Assembly: GCF_900115955.1 (NCBI RefSeq)
Contig: NZ_FOYL01000006.1
Coordinates: 215,849-279,848, forward strand
From: Lentzea waywayandensis
GTDB taxonomy: Bacteria; Actinomycetota; Actinomycetes; Mycobacteriales; Pseudonocardiaceae
Direction of reading: 5' to 3'
Length of the DNA stretch: 64,000 nucleotides
Shown: in pieces, positions 1 through 7,761 of the stretch
How positions within the stretch are numbered: the first letter of the stretch is position 1
How the letters are laid out: each line of letters opens with the position of its first letter
Notes under the pieces: model-generated
What the model saw: only the letters and a program-made list of their open reading frames with translations
What the model was told of the DNA's origin: nothing
The model's database searches: none
Program-made: the position numbers and the translations under genes

Positions 1-2
1 AC

Positions 3-155
3 AACCCGCCCGTGTACCGCGCCGATTTCGAGCCGAGCGTGGTGCTGGGTCTCGGCTCGGTGCTCGGGGGTCTGGGAATCGGTGGAATCGGGGCGCTGGC
101 CGTTCTGGGCACGGTCACTTCCCGACGTAAGAAGGCACAGGAGAGGGACTACTAG
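3..155 (+). CDS. C-terminal membrane anchor of a truncated secretion-locus protein (mycosin-like?)
   Basis: Only the last 50 residues lie in the window. They form a Gly/Leu/Val-rich transmembrane helix (about residues 13-37 of the fragment), then a basic tail with SRRKK and a TAG stop. A single C-terminal helix followed by a cytosolic Arg/Lys tail is what membrane-anchored mycosin (S8) proteases of ESX systems look like, and the next three genes are ESX-associated. That assignment is inference, because the catalytic part is outside the window. The stop codon abuts the ATG of the next gene, so the two are probably translationally coupled. Confidence 0.5.
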   Translation, partial: NPPVYRADFEPSVVLGLGSVLGGLGIGGIGALAVLGTVTSRRKKAQERDY

Positions 156-617
156 ATGAACCCGGCAGCAGCTGATCCCGACGCGATGATGCGTCAGTGG
201 AACGAGCAGATCCAGGCCAAGCTTCGGCAGGCCGACGAGATGAAACAGGTCGCGAACGCGGTCAAGGTGACACAGCGTTCCTCTGACGGCTCGGTGTCCG
301 TCACGGTCGACCAGAACGGTGTCGTCTCGGCACTGGACCTGACCGACGCGGCGTTGCGCAAGCAGCCCGCGCAGCTGTCGGCCGAGATCCTCGGCGCGAT
401 GCGCACGGCTCAGGCGCAGATCGCGGCCAGGATGCAGGAGGTCATGGCGCCCATCATCGGCGACGACTCCGCGACCATGGGTGCGCTGATGGGCGGCTAC
501 CACGAGCGCTTCCCGGAACCCCCGCCCGAGGACCCGAGGCCCCCGCGCCCCACCGGCCCCTCAGATGACGACGACTTCGGCGGGCACAACTTCGCCCGTG
601 ACAACAAGGGGTGGTGA
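156..617 (+). CDS. YbaB/EbfC family nucleoid-associated DNA-binding protein
   Basis: A 153-residue protein. Residues about 10-110 have the YbaB/EbfC pattern: a charged helix, a central beta hairpin (SDGSVSVTVDQNGVVSALDL) and a C-terminal helix. A Pro/Asp-rich tail follows and is probably disordered. Actinomycete ESX loci often carry such a YbaB-like gene next to EspC-like genes, as here. The ATG follows the preceding TAG directly, with a GGAGAG ribosome site about 15 nt upstream, and the 3' end abuts the EspC-like gene, so this is one operon. A role in nucleoid binding or regulation of the secretion locus is inferred from the family. Confidence 0.8.
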   Translation: MNPAAADPDAMMRQWNEQIQAKLRQADEMKQVANAVKVTQRSSDGSVSVTVDQNGVVSALDLTDAALRKQPAQLSAEILGAMRTAQAQIAARMQEVMAPIIGDDSATMGALMGGYHERFPEPPPEDPRPPRPTGPSDDDDFGGHNFARDNKGW

Positions 618-622
618 GCGGC

Positions 623-958
623 ATGACCGGATCGTTCAACGTCCAGACGGAGGCGATGCGCGAGCACGCCAAGCGGCTGGACGGCATCGTGCGGCAGATC
701 GAGACCGCGCAGCAGGCCATCGGGCAGGCGCGGATCAACGGCGCCAACGCGTACGGGATCCTCTGCAGCCCGTTGCTGGAGCCGATCATGGGCACCATCG
801 AGGCCGCCGGCACCGGTGCGGTCAACACCGCGCACGGCGTCGTCGACGCCACTGTGGACGGTGTGAACGGGATGGCCGACGTCTACGACACCGTCGACCA
901 GAAGCTCGGCGGCAACTTCAAGAAGATCGTCGAGAAGCTGGGGGAGCTGACCTCATGA
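623..958 (+). CDS. EspC-like type VII secretion target
   Basis: About 111 residues from the ATG at 623; in-frame GTGs at 611 and 614 are alternatives that overlap the previous stop. It is a mostly helical small protein opening MTGSFNVQTEAMREHAKRLD and resembles the ESX-1 EspC family (V-x-x-E-x-L-x-x-H-A near the N-terminus). There is no signal peptide or membrane helix, as expected of ESX substrates. Its TGA overlaps the ATG of the next gene (ATGA), indicating coupled translation. It is likely secreted, or a partner of the WXG-like protein downstream. The family call rests on pattern, not alignment. Confidence 0.7.
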   Translation: MTGSFNVQTEAMREHAKRLDGIVRQIETAQQAIGQARINGANAYGILCSPLLEPIMGTIEAAGTGAVNTAHGVVDATVDGVNGMADVYDTVDQKLGGNFKKIVEKLGELTS

Positions 959-1830
959 CCGCACCGAACCCGTTGGTGGCCAAGGCCCCCGACGCCCCCG
1001 GAGCCCTGGCGGGCCTCAACCTGGTCGAGCCGGCGGCGGACGCGGTCTCCGCGATCCAGCGCGGTGACTGGGCCGAGGCCGGCATCAACGTCCTGGGCGC
1101 GGGCATCGACGCGCTGGGCTTCATGACCGACCCGTTCGGCACGCTGCTGTCGTCGGCGTTCGCGTGGTTCATCGAGCACGTCGAGCCGTTGAAGTCGATG
1201 CTGGACTCGCTGGCCGGCAACCCTGGCGTGATCAACCAGAACGCCGCCACCTGGGGCAACGTCGGTGATCACCTCAAGAAGGCCGGCGAGGAGATGGCGC
1301 GCGTCGTCGACGGCGACACCAGTGCGTGGCGGGGTGCCGCGATCGACGCCTACACCGCGGTCGCCAAGGCGGAGGCGCTCGGCGTGAAGGCCGCCGGGCT
1401 CGCCGCCGAAGGTGTCGGCGCCGCGCTGACCGGTGCGGGCGTCGCCGTCGCCACGGTGCGGACGATCGTGCGTGACCTGATCTCGATGGCGATGAGCGAG
1501 CTCGTGCAGGCGCTGATCCGCTGGGCGGCCGCCGCGCTGCTCACGGTCGGGCTCGCCACGCCGGGCATCATCGCGGACGGCATCCGGCTGATCGTGAAGT
1601 GGGCCGACAAGGTATCGAAGTGGCTCGACAAGGTGATCACGACGATCCGGAACCTGTCGAAGGTCGTCAACAAGATCTTCGAGATCCTGGAGAAGTGCAA
1701 GGGCGGACTGGAGGCCATCATGCCGAAGGCCGCCGCCGGGGCCATTGTGGACACCACGGCGATCGGCGTGGTGAAGAACCTGCCGACCGAGGCCGCGAAG
1801 GCCGACGATTCTCCTTACGCCACGCGGTGA
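955..1830 (+). CDS. WXG100/PPE-like type VII secretion-associated helical protein
   Basis: 291 residues from the ATG at 955, which overlaps the previous stop. The middle has a W-x-G turn (AWRGAAIDAY) between two helices, the hallmark of WXG-type ESX substrates. It is followed by an Ala/Gly-rich hydrophobic region and amphipathic Lys-rich helices (WADKVSKWLDKVITTIRN). There is no N-terminal signal peptide. No recognisable toxin domain follows, so this looks like a structural or membrane-active ESX protein rather than a polymorphic toxin. It is the last gene of the operon; a strong hairpin follows the stop. Confidence 0.65.
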   Translation: MTAPNPLVAKAPDAPGALAGLNLVEPAADAVSAIQRGDWAEAGINVLGAGIDALGFMTDPFGTLLSSAFAWFIEHVEPLKSMLDSLAGNPGVINQNAATWGNVGDHLKKAGEEMARVVDGDTSAWRGAAIDAYTAVAKAEALGVKAAGLAAEGVGAALTGAGVAVATVRTIVRDLISMAMSELVQALIRWAAAALLTVGLATPGIIADGIRLIVKWADKVSKWLDKVITTIRNLSKVVNKIFEILEKCKGGLEAIMPKAAAGAIVDTTAIGVVKNLPTEAAKADDSPYATR

Positions 1831-1835
1831 AGCCC

Positions 1836-1858
1836 GGGGGTGGCTCGCGGCCACCCCC
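1836..1858. terminator. Hairpin between convergent ESX and alpha-glucosidase genes
   Basis: Perfect 9-bp inverted repeat GGGGGTGGC / GCCACCCCC with a 5-nt loop, located just between two convergent genes. There is no T-tract, as is common for actinomycete terminators. It may serve both strands. Confidence 0.6.
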
Positions 1859-1869
1859 GACCCCCCGTT

Positions 1870-3351
1870 CTACTTCAGCCAGGCCGCCGCGTCGGGCGGC
1901 AACTGGCCGTTCGTAAGCGGGATGCTTGACAACGTTGGCACGCTCGGCAGATCGATCGGTTCGTCCGACAGGTTGACGACGCAGGTGTGGTCGCCGCGCT
2001 GGAACGCCAGCACGTTCTCGCCGAGGTCGAGCCACTCCAGGTCGCCGTCGATGCCGCGGCGCTGCGCGAACACCTGCCGGTACAGGGCGAGCATCGACTC
2101 AGGGTCGTCCGACTGGACCGCGACCGAGAAGTCCTGCCAGTTCCCGGGCTGCGGCAACCAGCTCGGACCGTCCTCCGAGGACCAGGGGAGTGGCACGCGG
2201 CAGCCGTCGCGACCCCGGTCGGTGAAGCCGGAGCGGTGCCACACCGGGTCCTCGCGCAGCTCGTCCGGCAGGTCCTCGACCTCCCAGAGGCCCAGCTCCT
2301 CTCCCTGATAGACGTACACGCCACCGGGCAGCGCGGCGGTGAGCATGATCGCCGCACGGGCCCTTCTCGTCCCCAGATCGAAGTCGGTCGGGGCGCCGTG
2401 CTGCCTGTCCGCGAAGGAGAATCCCGTCTTCTCGCGGCCGTAGCGGGTCACGTGCCTCGTGACGTCGTGGTTGGAGAGCACCCAGGTCGGTGGCGCGCCA
2501 ACGGGTGCGTGCGCGGCGAGCGTGCTGTCGACGACCTTGCGCAGCTCGTCGGCGTTCCACGGGCAGCAGAGGAAGTCGAAGTTGAACGCGCTGTGCATCT
2601 CGTCCTGCCGGAGATACCGGGCGAACCGGACCGGGTCCGGCAGCCACATCTCGCCGACGAGGATGCGGTCGCCGTCGTACTCGTCGACGATCTGCCGCCA
2701 CCTGCGGTAGATCTCGTGCACGCCGTCCTGGTCGGAGTAGGGCAGGTCGGCGTCGGGCTTGCTGAAGTCCTTGACCAGGCCGTCCGCCACGTCGATGCGG
2801 AAGCCGTCGACACCGCGGTCGAGCCAGAACCGCAGGATGTCCTCGAACTCGTCGTGGACGACCGGGTTCTCCCAGTTGAAGTCCGGCTGCTCCGCGGCGT
2901 AGAGGTGCAGGTACCAGCGGCCGTCCTCGAGCTTGCTCCACGCGGGGCCGCCGAAGCGCGACTGCCAGTCGTTCGGGATCTCCTCGGTGTCACGGACGTG
3001 GAAGCGGTCCCACAGGCCGTCCTTGAACCACGGGTGCTGGTCGCTGCTGTGGTTCGGGACGAGGTCGATGATGATCCGGATGCCGAGTCCGTGCGCGTCC
3101 GCGATGAGCTTCTCGGCGTCGGCGAGCGACCCGAACACCGGCTCGATGTCGCGGTAGTCGGCCACGTCGTAGCCGCCGTCGGCGAGCGGGCTCGGGTACC
3201 ACGGGTTGAGCCAGATCGCGTCGAAGCCGAGGTTCGCGATGTGCTGGAGCTTGGCGCGGAGGCCGGCCAGGTCGCCGATGCCGTCTCCGTTGCCGTCCGC
3301 GAAGCTGCGCAGGTAGACCTGGTAGATGGATGCGTTGCGCCACCAACTCAT
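1870..3351 (-). CDS. GH13 alpha-glucosidase (intracellular oligosaccharide hydrolase)
   Basis: 493 residues with no signal peptide. It starts MSWWRNASIYQVYLRSF, typical of GH13 alpha-glucosidases/oligo-1,6-glucosidases. The catalytic triad is visible: nucleophile Asp in GFRIDVADG (about residue 186), acid/base Glu in LVGEMWLPDP (about 233) and the transition-state Asp in LSNHDVTRH (about 295). An AAAGGACACC ribosome site precedes the ATG. It is the last gene of an ABC-transporter operon, so it probably hydrolyses imported alpha-glucosides (maltose, trehalose or isomalto-type) to glucose in the cytoplasm. Exact linkage preference cannot be read from the sequence; aglA-type is the nearest comparison. 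Confidence 0.9.
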   Translation of the reverse strand: MSWWRNASIYQVYLRSFADGNGDGIGDLAGLRAKLQHIANLGFDAIWLNPWYPSPLADGGYDVADYRDIEPVFGSLADAEKLIADAHGLGIRIIIDLVPNHSSDQHPWFKDGLWDRFHVRDTEEIPNDWQSRFGGPAWSKLEDGRWYLHLYAAEQPDFNWENPVVHDEFEDILRFWLDRGVDGFRIDVADGLVKDFSKPDADLPYSDQDGVHEIYRRWRQIVDEYDGDRILVGEMWLPDPVRFARYLRQDEMHSAFNFDFLCCPWNADELRKVVDSTLAAHAPVGAPPTWVLSNHDVTRHVTRYGREKTGFSFADRQHGAPTDFDLGTRRARAAIMLTAALPGGVYVYQGEELGLWEVEDLPDELREDPVWHRSGFTDRGRDGCRVPLPWSSEDGPSWLPQPGNWQDFSVAVQSDDPESMLALYRQVFAQRRGIDGDLEWLDLGENVLAFQRGDHTCVVNLSDEPIDLPSVPTLSSIPLTNGQLPPDAAAWLK

Positions 3352-3362
3352 CTGGTGTCCTT

Positions 3363-4196
3363 TCAGCCTTTTACGCCGCCCGCGGTGAGCCCCGCGAGGA
3401 TGTGCCGCTGGAACGCCAGGAACAGCGCCACCATCGGCAGGCTCGCCAGCACGAGGCCCGCGAGCAGGAGGTTGATCGGGGTGTCCGGGGCGAAGCGTTG
3501 AAGCGCGACGCTGAGCGTCTGCTTCGCCGGATCGGGGAACACGAGCAGCGGCCAGATGAAGTCCTTCCACGCCGCCACGACCGCGAAGATCGAGACGACG
3601 GCGAGGATGGGGCGTGAGATCGGCAGCACGATGCGGACGAGGGTCGTCCACGTTCCGGCGCCGTCGATCCTGGCCGCTTCGAGGAGCTCTTCCGGGATCT
3701 GGTCGAAGAAGCGCTTGAGCAGGTACACGTTCAGCGCGTTCGCCGCGGCCGGCAACCAGATGCCCGCCGGGTTGTTCAGCAGGTCGAGGTCGGTGAGCGT
3801 GAGGTACACCGGGACCAGCACGGCCGTCGACGGCAGCATCAGCGTCGCCAGCATCAGGCCCATGATCACGTTGCCGAAGATCGGGCGGAGTTTGCTCAGC
3901 GCGTAGGCCGCGGGCACGATCACGGCCATCTGCACGGCCCACGCGCCGATCGCGACGACGAACGTGTTGAGGAAGAACCGGCCGAGGTCCATGTAGTTCC
4001 AGGCGTCGACGTACGCGCCCGGCTCCCACGTCTCCGGCAGGATCGTCGGCGGTTGCTGCGCCAGTTCCGCCGGTGGCTTGAACGCGCCGAGCAGCACCCA
4101 GACCAGCGGGAGCAGGAAAGCCGCGGTGAACAGGATCAGCGTGAGGGTGAGGACGACCCAGTACGCCCTGCCCGTTCCCCTGGTGAGAGTCCTCAT
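3363..4196 (-). CDS. Carbohydrate ABC transporter permease (MalG/AglG type)
   Basis: 277 residues with six predicted membrane helices. The first is near residues 11-35, and the cytoplasmic EAA-type loop is at about LLEAARIDGAGTWTTLVRIVLP, the site that docks on the ATPase. It belongs to the sugar-specific MalG-like permease class. The start ATG overlaps the stop of the MalF-type gene (ATGA). No ATPase gene lies in this operon; in actinomycetes a shared MsiK-type ATPase elsewhere usually powers such transporters, so that partner is inferred. Confidence 0.92.
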   Translation of the reverse strand: MRTLTRGTGRAYWVVLTLTLILFTAAFLLPLVWVLLGAFKPPAELAQQPPTILPETWEPGAYVDAWNYMDLGRFFLNTFVVAIGAWAVQMAVIVPAAYALSKLRPIFGNVIMGLMLATLMLPSTAVLVPVYLTLTDLDLLNNPAGIWLPAAANALNVYLLKRFFDQIPEELLEAARIDGAGTWTTLVRIVLPISRPILAVVSIFAVVAAWKDFIWPLLVFPDPAKQTLSVALQRFAPDTPINLLLAGLVLASLPMVALFLAFQRHILAGLTAGGVKG

Positions 4197-5050
4197 GCGT
4201 CGGCCTTCCGGGTGATCTTGAGGTACAGGAAGGAGAAGACGCCCAGCACCGCGAAGAGGATGAGGCTCAGCGCGCTCGCGGTGCCGAAGTCGTTGTAGTA
4301 GAAGGCGTAGCGGTACAGCAGCAGGAGCACGGTGACCGTGGACTCCTCCGGGCCGCCGCCGGTCATGATGAACGGCTCGGTGAAGATCTGCATGGTCGCC
4401 ACCACCTGGAGCAGCAACAGCATCAGGATCACGAACTTGGTCTGCGGGATCGTGATGTGCCAGACCTTCTTGACGATCCCCGCGCCGTCCAGGTCGGCGG
4501 CCTCGTACAGCTCACCGGGGATGGTCTGCAACGCGGCCAGGTAGATCAGCGTGGCCGAGCCCATGTTCGCCCACGTGATCACCAGGACGAGGCTGATCAT
4601 GCTGGTGTCGGCGGAGTCGAGCCATTGGCTCGTGGGCAGCCCGAGTCCTCTGAGGATCGAGTTGAACAGGCCCGGTCCCGGGTCGTAGAACCACTTCCAC
4701 AGCAGGGCCGTGACGACCGGCGGCAACATCACCGGCAGGTAGACCAGCAACCGGAAGTAGCCCTTGGCGTGCCGCAGTTCGTTGAGCACGACGGCCGTCA
4801 GGAACGGGACGCCGAAACCCAGGACCAGCGCCAGAAGCGTGAAGTACAGCGTGTTGCGCCACGCCACCCCGAACAGCGGGTCCGCGAAGAGTCGCTCGAA
4901 GTTCTCCCAGCCCACCCAGTCGGGACTCGTGACGAAGTTGACCTGCTGGAAGCTCAGGACCACCCCGCGCACGATGGGGAACCAGGAGAACACCGCGAAG
5001 ACGACCAGCGCGGCACTCAGAAAGCCGTACGCGGTGACGTGGCGCCGCAC
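4193..5050 (-). CDS. Carbohydrate ABC transporter permease (MalF/AglF type)
   Basis: 285 residues with a helix near the N-terminus (AYGFLSAALVVFAVFSWFP) and five more. The EAA loop reads ELYEAADLDGAGIVKKVWHI. It pairs with the MalG-type permease whose start it overlaps. The GTG start follows the TAA of the binding-protein gene without a gap, so the three transport genes form one tightly packed unit. Confidence 0.92.
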   Translation of the reverse strand: MRRHVTAYGFLSAALVVFAVFSWFPIVRGVVLSFQQVNFVTSPDWVGWENFERLFADPLFGVAWRNTLYFTLLALVLGFGVPFLTAVVLNELRHAKGYFRLLVYLPVMLPPVVTALLWKWFYDPGPGLFNSILRGLGLPTSQWLDSADTSMISLVLVITWANMGSATLIYLAALQTIPGELYEAADLDGAGIVKKVWHITIPQTKFVILMLLLLQVVATMQIFTEPFIMTGGGPEESTVTVLLLLYRYAFYYNDFGTASALSLILFAVLGVFSFLYLKITRKADA

Positions 5051-6388
5051 TTACTTCACCTGCGCCAGAACGGCGTTGACCTTGGTCTCGGCGTCCTTCA
5101 GCAGTGCCGCGTGGTCAGCGTCCTTGTTCGTCAGCACGGCCTGCACGACGGAGTCGAGGATCGCGTAGACCTGCTGTGCCTGCGGCGGTTCGAGCGAGCC
5201 CTTGGTCTTCTCCGAACCGTCCACATAGGCCTGGAAGTTCTGCACCGGCATGGTGGCGTACTTGGCCTTCAGGTCTTCCTGCTTCTTGCGCGGCTCGCCG
5301 GTCCAGATGTCCGCGATCGGCGGGATCGGCAGGCCCACGGGCTGACCGCGGTCCTTGTACTTCTGCAGGTTGCCCTCGAGGCGGTCCGGGTTCAGGTACT
5401 TCCACTGGATCCACTTCAGGCCCGCCTTGATCTTCTCCGGCGTCGCCTTCGGGTTGATCATGTAACCCTCGCCGCCGAGCAGGGTGCCCTTCTGCTCCGG
5501 GATCGCGGCCAGACCGTAGTCGTCGTACTTGCCCTTGAACTGGTTGACGATCGCGGCGACGTTGTCCGGCGCGGCCAGGTACATGCCGAGCTGCCCGGCG
5601 CCCATCATGTTCTGCACGTCGCCGATCTCCAGGAGCTGCTTGTCGCCCATGGAGTTGTCGTCCCAGCGCATCTCCTTGAGCCTGCGCAGGACTTCCTTGC
5701 CCTTGTCGTTGTTGAAGTCGGCCTTGTAGGTGTCGCCGTCCTTGCGCGCGATGTCACCGCCGACGGACTTCACCCACGTGGTGAAGTGCCAGCCGCCCTG
5801 GTTGCTCTTGCTGTACTCGGCGAACCCGGTGACACCGGCGTCCTTGAGCTTCTTGGCGGCGGCGCGCACCTCGTCCCACGTCTTCGGCGGAGAGTCGGGG
5901 TTCAGGCCGGCCTTCGTGAAGTTGGTGCGGCTGTAGAGCAGGCCCATCGTGTAGTTCGCGGTGGGCAGCCCGTAGACCTTGCCGCCGGCCGTGAAGACGT
6001 CCTTCAGCTCCTGCTTGAGGTCGCCGTAGTGCGGGACGTCCTTGACGTAGTCGGTGAGATCCGCGGCCTGCTTGCGGGCGATGAGCGCCCCGGGATCGGT
6101 GAAGTAGACGTAGAAGACGTCTTCGAGCTGACCGCCGGCGAGCTTGGCGGAGAACGTCTTCGGGTCCATGAACCCCTCGTGCGGCACGAGGTCGATGTCC
6201 TGGTTCTGCTTCTCGAACTCCGCGACGTCCTCGTCGAAGACCTTGCGGTCGAACGCCTGGGTCTGCGGCGGCTGACCATTGATGTTGATCGTGACCTTGC
6301 CGCCGGGCTCAGTCGTGGAACCGCTCCCACAGGCGGCGGTGCTCAGTACGAGGACACCGCCTAGCAGCACGGCAGCGGACTTCTTCAT
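5051..6388 (-). CDS. Sugar-binding lipoprotein of ABC transporter
   Basis: 445 residues. The signal peptide ends in a lipobox (LSTAAC-GSGS), so Cys20 is probably lipidated and the protein is anchored on the outer membrane face. The body has the extracellular solute-binding family 1 fold typical of oligosaccharide binders, with scattered Trp/Tyr for sugar stacking. It is the first gene of the operon; a GAGAAGGGCGG ribosome site precedes the ATG. The GH13 partner suggests an alpha-glucoside ligand. Confidence 0.92.
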   Translation of the reverse strand: MKKSAAVLLGGVLVLSTAACGSGSTTEPGGKVTININGQPPQTQAFDRKVFDEDVAEFEKQNQDIDLVPHEGFMDPKTFSAKLAGGQLEDVFYVYFTDPGALIARKQAADLTDYVKDVPHYGDLKQELKDVFTAGGKVYGLPTANYTMGLLYSRTNFTKAGLNPDSPPKTWDEVRAAAKKLKDAGVTGFAEYSKSNQGGWHFTTWVKSVGGDIARKDGDTYKADFNNDKGKEVLRRLKEMRWDDNSMGDKQLLEIGDVQNMMGAGQLGMYLAAPDNVAAIVNQFKGKYDDYGLAAIPEQKGTLLGGEGYMINPKATPEKIKAGLKWIQWKYLNPDRLEGNLQKYKDRGQPVGLPIPPIADIWTGEPRKKQEDLKAKYATMPVQNFQAYVDGSEKTKGSLEPPQAQQVYAILDSVVQAVLTNKDADHAALLKDAETKVNAVLAQVK

Positions 6389-6449
6389 GGTGGGGCCGCC
6401 CTTCTCGCGAGCGCGTCGATGTGACGGCGACCATAAGTCCCCGTTACAT

Positions 6450-6497
6450 CTGAACGCAATATCCAGACGAAAACTCGCAAGAAGACGACTGCGCTTG
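6450..6497 (-). promoter_or_regulatory. Promoter/operator region of the sugar operon
   Basis: The 109-bp gap between lacI and the operon carries three CGCAA/TTGCG-type words: CGCAAT at 6455, CGCAAGAAG at 6476 and TGCGCTTG at 6490. Similar words lie upstream of the lacI gene itself (7484-7516). This suggests that the LacI protein binds both sites. It is a pattern-based proposal only. Confidence 0.4.
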
Positions 6498-7481
6498 TTA
6501 CCTCACCGGCGCACTGGACGCCCGCACCACCAACTCCGGCTCGAACAGCAACTCGTCCGGCGCCACCGCGTTGCCGGAGATCTGGTTGGCCAGCAGCTCG
6601 ACGGCCGCCCGCCCCATCGCCTCAATGGGTTGCCGCACCGTCGTAAGAGGCGGATCAGTGCAGGTCATGAACGCCGAATCGTCGTACCCGATGATCGACA
6701 CGTCCTTCGGCACGTCCAATCCCGCGCGCCGCACAGCCCTTATGGCGCCGAGTGCGAGTGGGTCGCTGGCGCAGATGATCGCCGTGACCCCGCGCTGCAC
6801 GAGCTTCATCGCCGCCGCCTGTCCGCCCTCCAGGCTGAACATGGCGTGCTCGACGTCCGCACCACCGCACTTGTCGATGGCCTGCAACTTCCGCTGACTG
6901 GGCACGTGGTCCGGCGGCCCGAGAACCGCCCCGATCCGCTTGTGCCCGAGCGAGGTGAGGTGCCCGTAGGCCTGCTCGACGGCCACCGCGTCATCACACG
7001 ACACCCGCGGGAACGCCAGGTCGTCTATGGCGGCGTTGACCAGCACCGCAGGCAACTTCCGCGACATCATCTGCTGGTAATGACCGTGACTCGCGTCCTT
7101 CTGCGCGTACAGCCCACCGGCGAACACGATCCCGCTGACGTGCTGTTCGAGGAGGAGTTCCAAGTACTCCGCCTCGGTCACCCCGCCGGCCGTCCGCGTG
7201 CACAGCACAGGCGTGAAGCCCCTTTGCGCCAGCGCGTTCCCGACCACGTCCGCGAACGCGGGGAAGATCGGGTTCTGCAGTTCGGGCAACACCAGCCCGA
7301 CCAGCCTCGCCCGCTCACCCCGCAGCTGCGTCGGCCGTTCGTAACCCAGCACGTCAAGTGCCGTGAGCACCGCACTCCGCGTGGCGTCCGAGACCCCCGG
7401 CTTGCCGTTCAGCACCCGGCTGACGGTGGCCTCGCTGACCCCGACCTTGGCCGCGACCTCGGCCAGCCTCCGTTGCGTCAT
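6498..7481 (-). CDS. LacI family transcriptional regulator
   Basis: 327 residues. The N-terminal LacI helix-turn-helix is clear (RLAEVAAKVGVSEATVSRVLNG, about residues 4-25), followed by the hinge and a periplasmic-binding-like ligand domain. It lies immediately upstream of the alpha-glucoside transport operon on the same strand, so it is very probably its sugar-responsive repressor (AglR/MalR type). The start is supported by a TACACT box 6 nt before the ATG, which suggests a leaderless mRNA. Confidence 0.93.
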   Translation of the reverse strand: MTQRRLAEVAAKVGVSEATVSRVLNGKPGVSDATRSAVLTALDVLGYERPTQLRGERARLVGLVLPELQNPIFPAFADVVGNALAQRGFTPVLCTRTAGGVTEAEYLELLLEQHVSGIVFAGGLYAQKDASHGHYQQMMSRKLPAVLVNAAIDDLAFPRVSCDDAVAVEQAYGHLTSLGHKRIGAVLGPPDHVPSQRKLQAIDKCGGADVEHAMFSLEGGQAAAMKLVQRGVTAIICASDPLALGAIRAVRRAGLDVPKDVSIIGYDDSAFMTCTDPPLTTVRQPIEAMGRAAVELLANQISGNAVAPDELLFEPELVVRASSAPVR

Positions 7482-7483
7482 GG

Positions 7484-7516
7484 CGCAAGTGTACGCAATT
7501 TCTTGCGCTCGCTTGC
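7484..7516. promoter_or_regulatory. Candidate LacI operator and leaderless promoter
   Basis: Contains a perfect inverted repeat CGCAA-TTTC-TTGCG (7494-7507) flanked by further GCAAG/CTTGC half-sites. The -10 box of lacI (TACACT on the minus strand, 7488-7493) lies at its edge, so bound repressor would block its own promoter. This suggests autoregulation. Confidence 0.5.
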
Positions 7517-7602
7517 AGCACCACGCTCACCCTCCTGGCAGGCGCCCGCCGAGGCACGTCGTGGCTAGGCTCCAATGCCATCCGCAGGTGAGGGAGACCG
7601 CG

Positions 7603-7758
7603 ATGGCCACCGACCCGCTCAAGCCCGTACCCACCCCGGTGCCGCAGGTGCCGGAGCGCTCCTGCTGGCCGCTCAAGCCGAAGCCGGTCCGCGGAGTCGA
7701 CTGGTTCCTGCGCATGCCCAACGGCGGCGGCACGGTCTACCTGCGGTCGGCCGACTGA
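7603..7758 (+). CDS. Small precursor-like peptide with WF-x-RMP-x-GG-TVY core (copy 1)
   Basis: A 51-residue peptide. The first half is Pro/Lys-rich (PVPTPVPQVP) with one Cys at 21; the C-terminus reads DWFLRMPNGGGTVYLRSAD (33-51). A good ribosome site (AGGGAGA) stands 6 nt before the ATG, supporting real translation. The C-terminal motif is shared with the peptide at 11572-11757, which sits right behind a HExxH-type peptide-hydroxylase gene. It is therefore probably a second RiPP precursor or a relative. It ends 3 bp before the convergent stop of the next gene. No function is known to me; no membrane segment or signal peptide is seen. Confidence 0.7.
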   Translation: MATDPLKPVPTPVPQVPERSCWPLKPKPVRGVDWFLRMPNGGGTVYLRSAD

Positions 7759-7761
7759 GCT

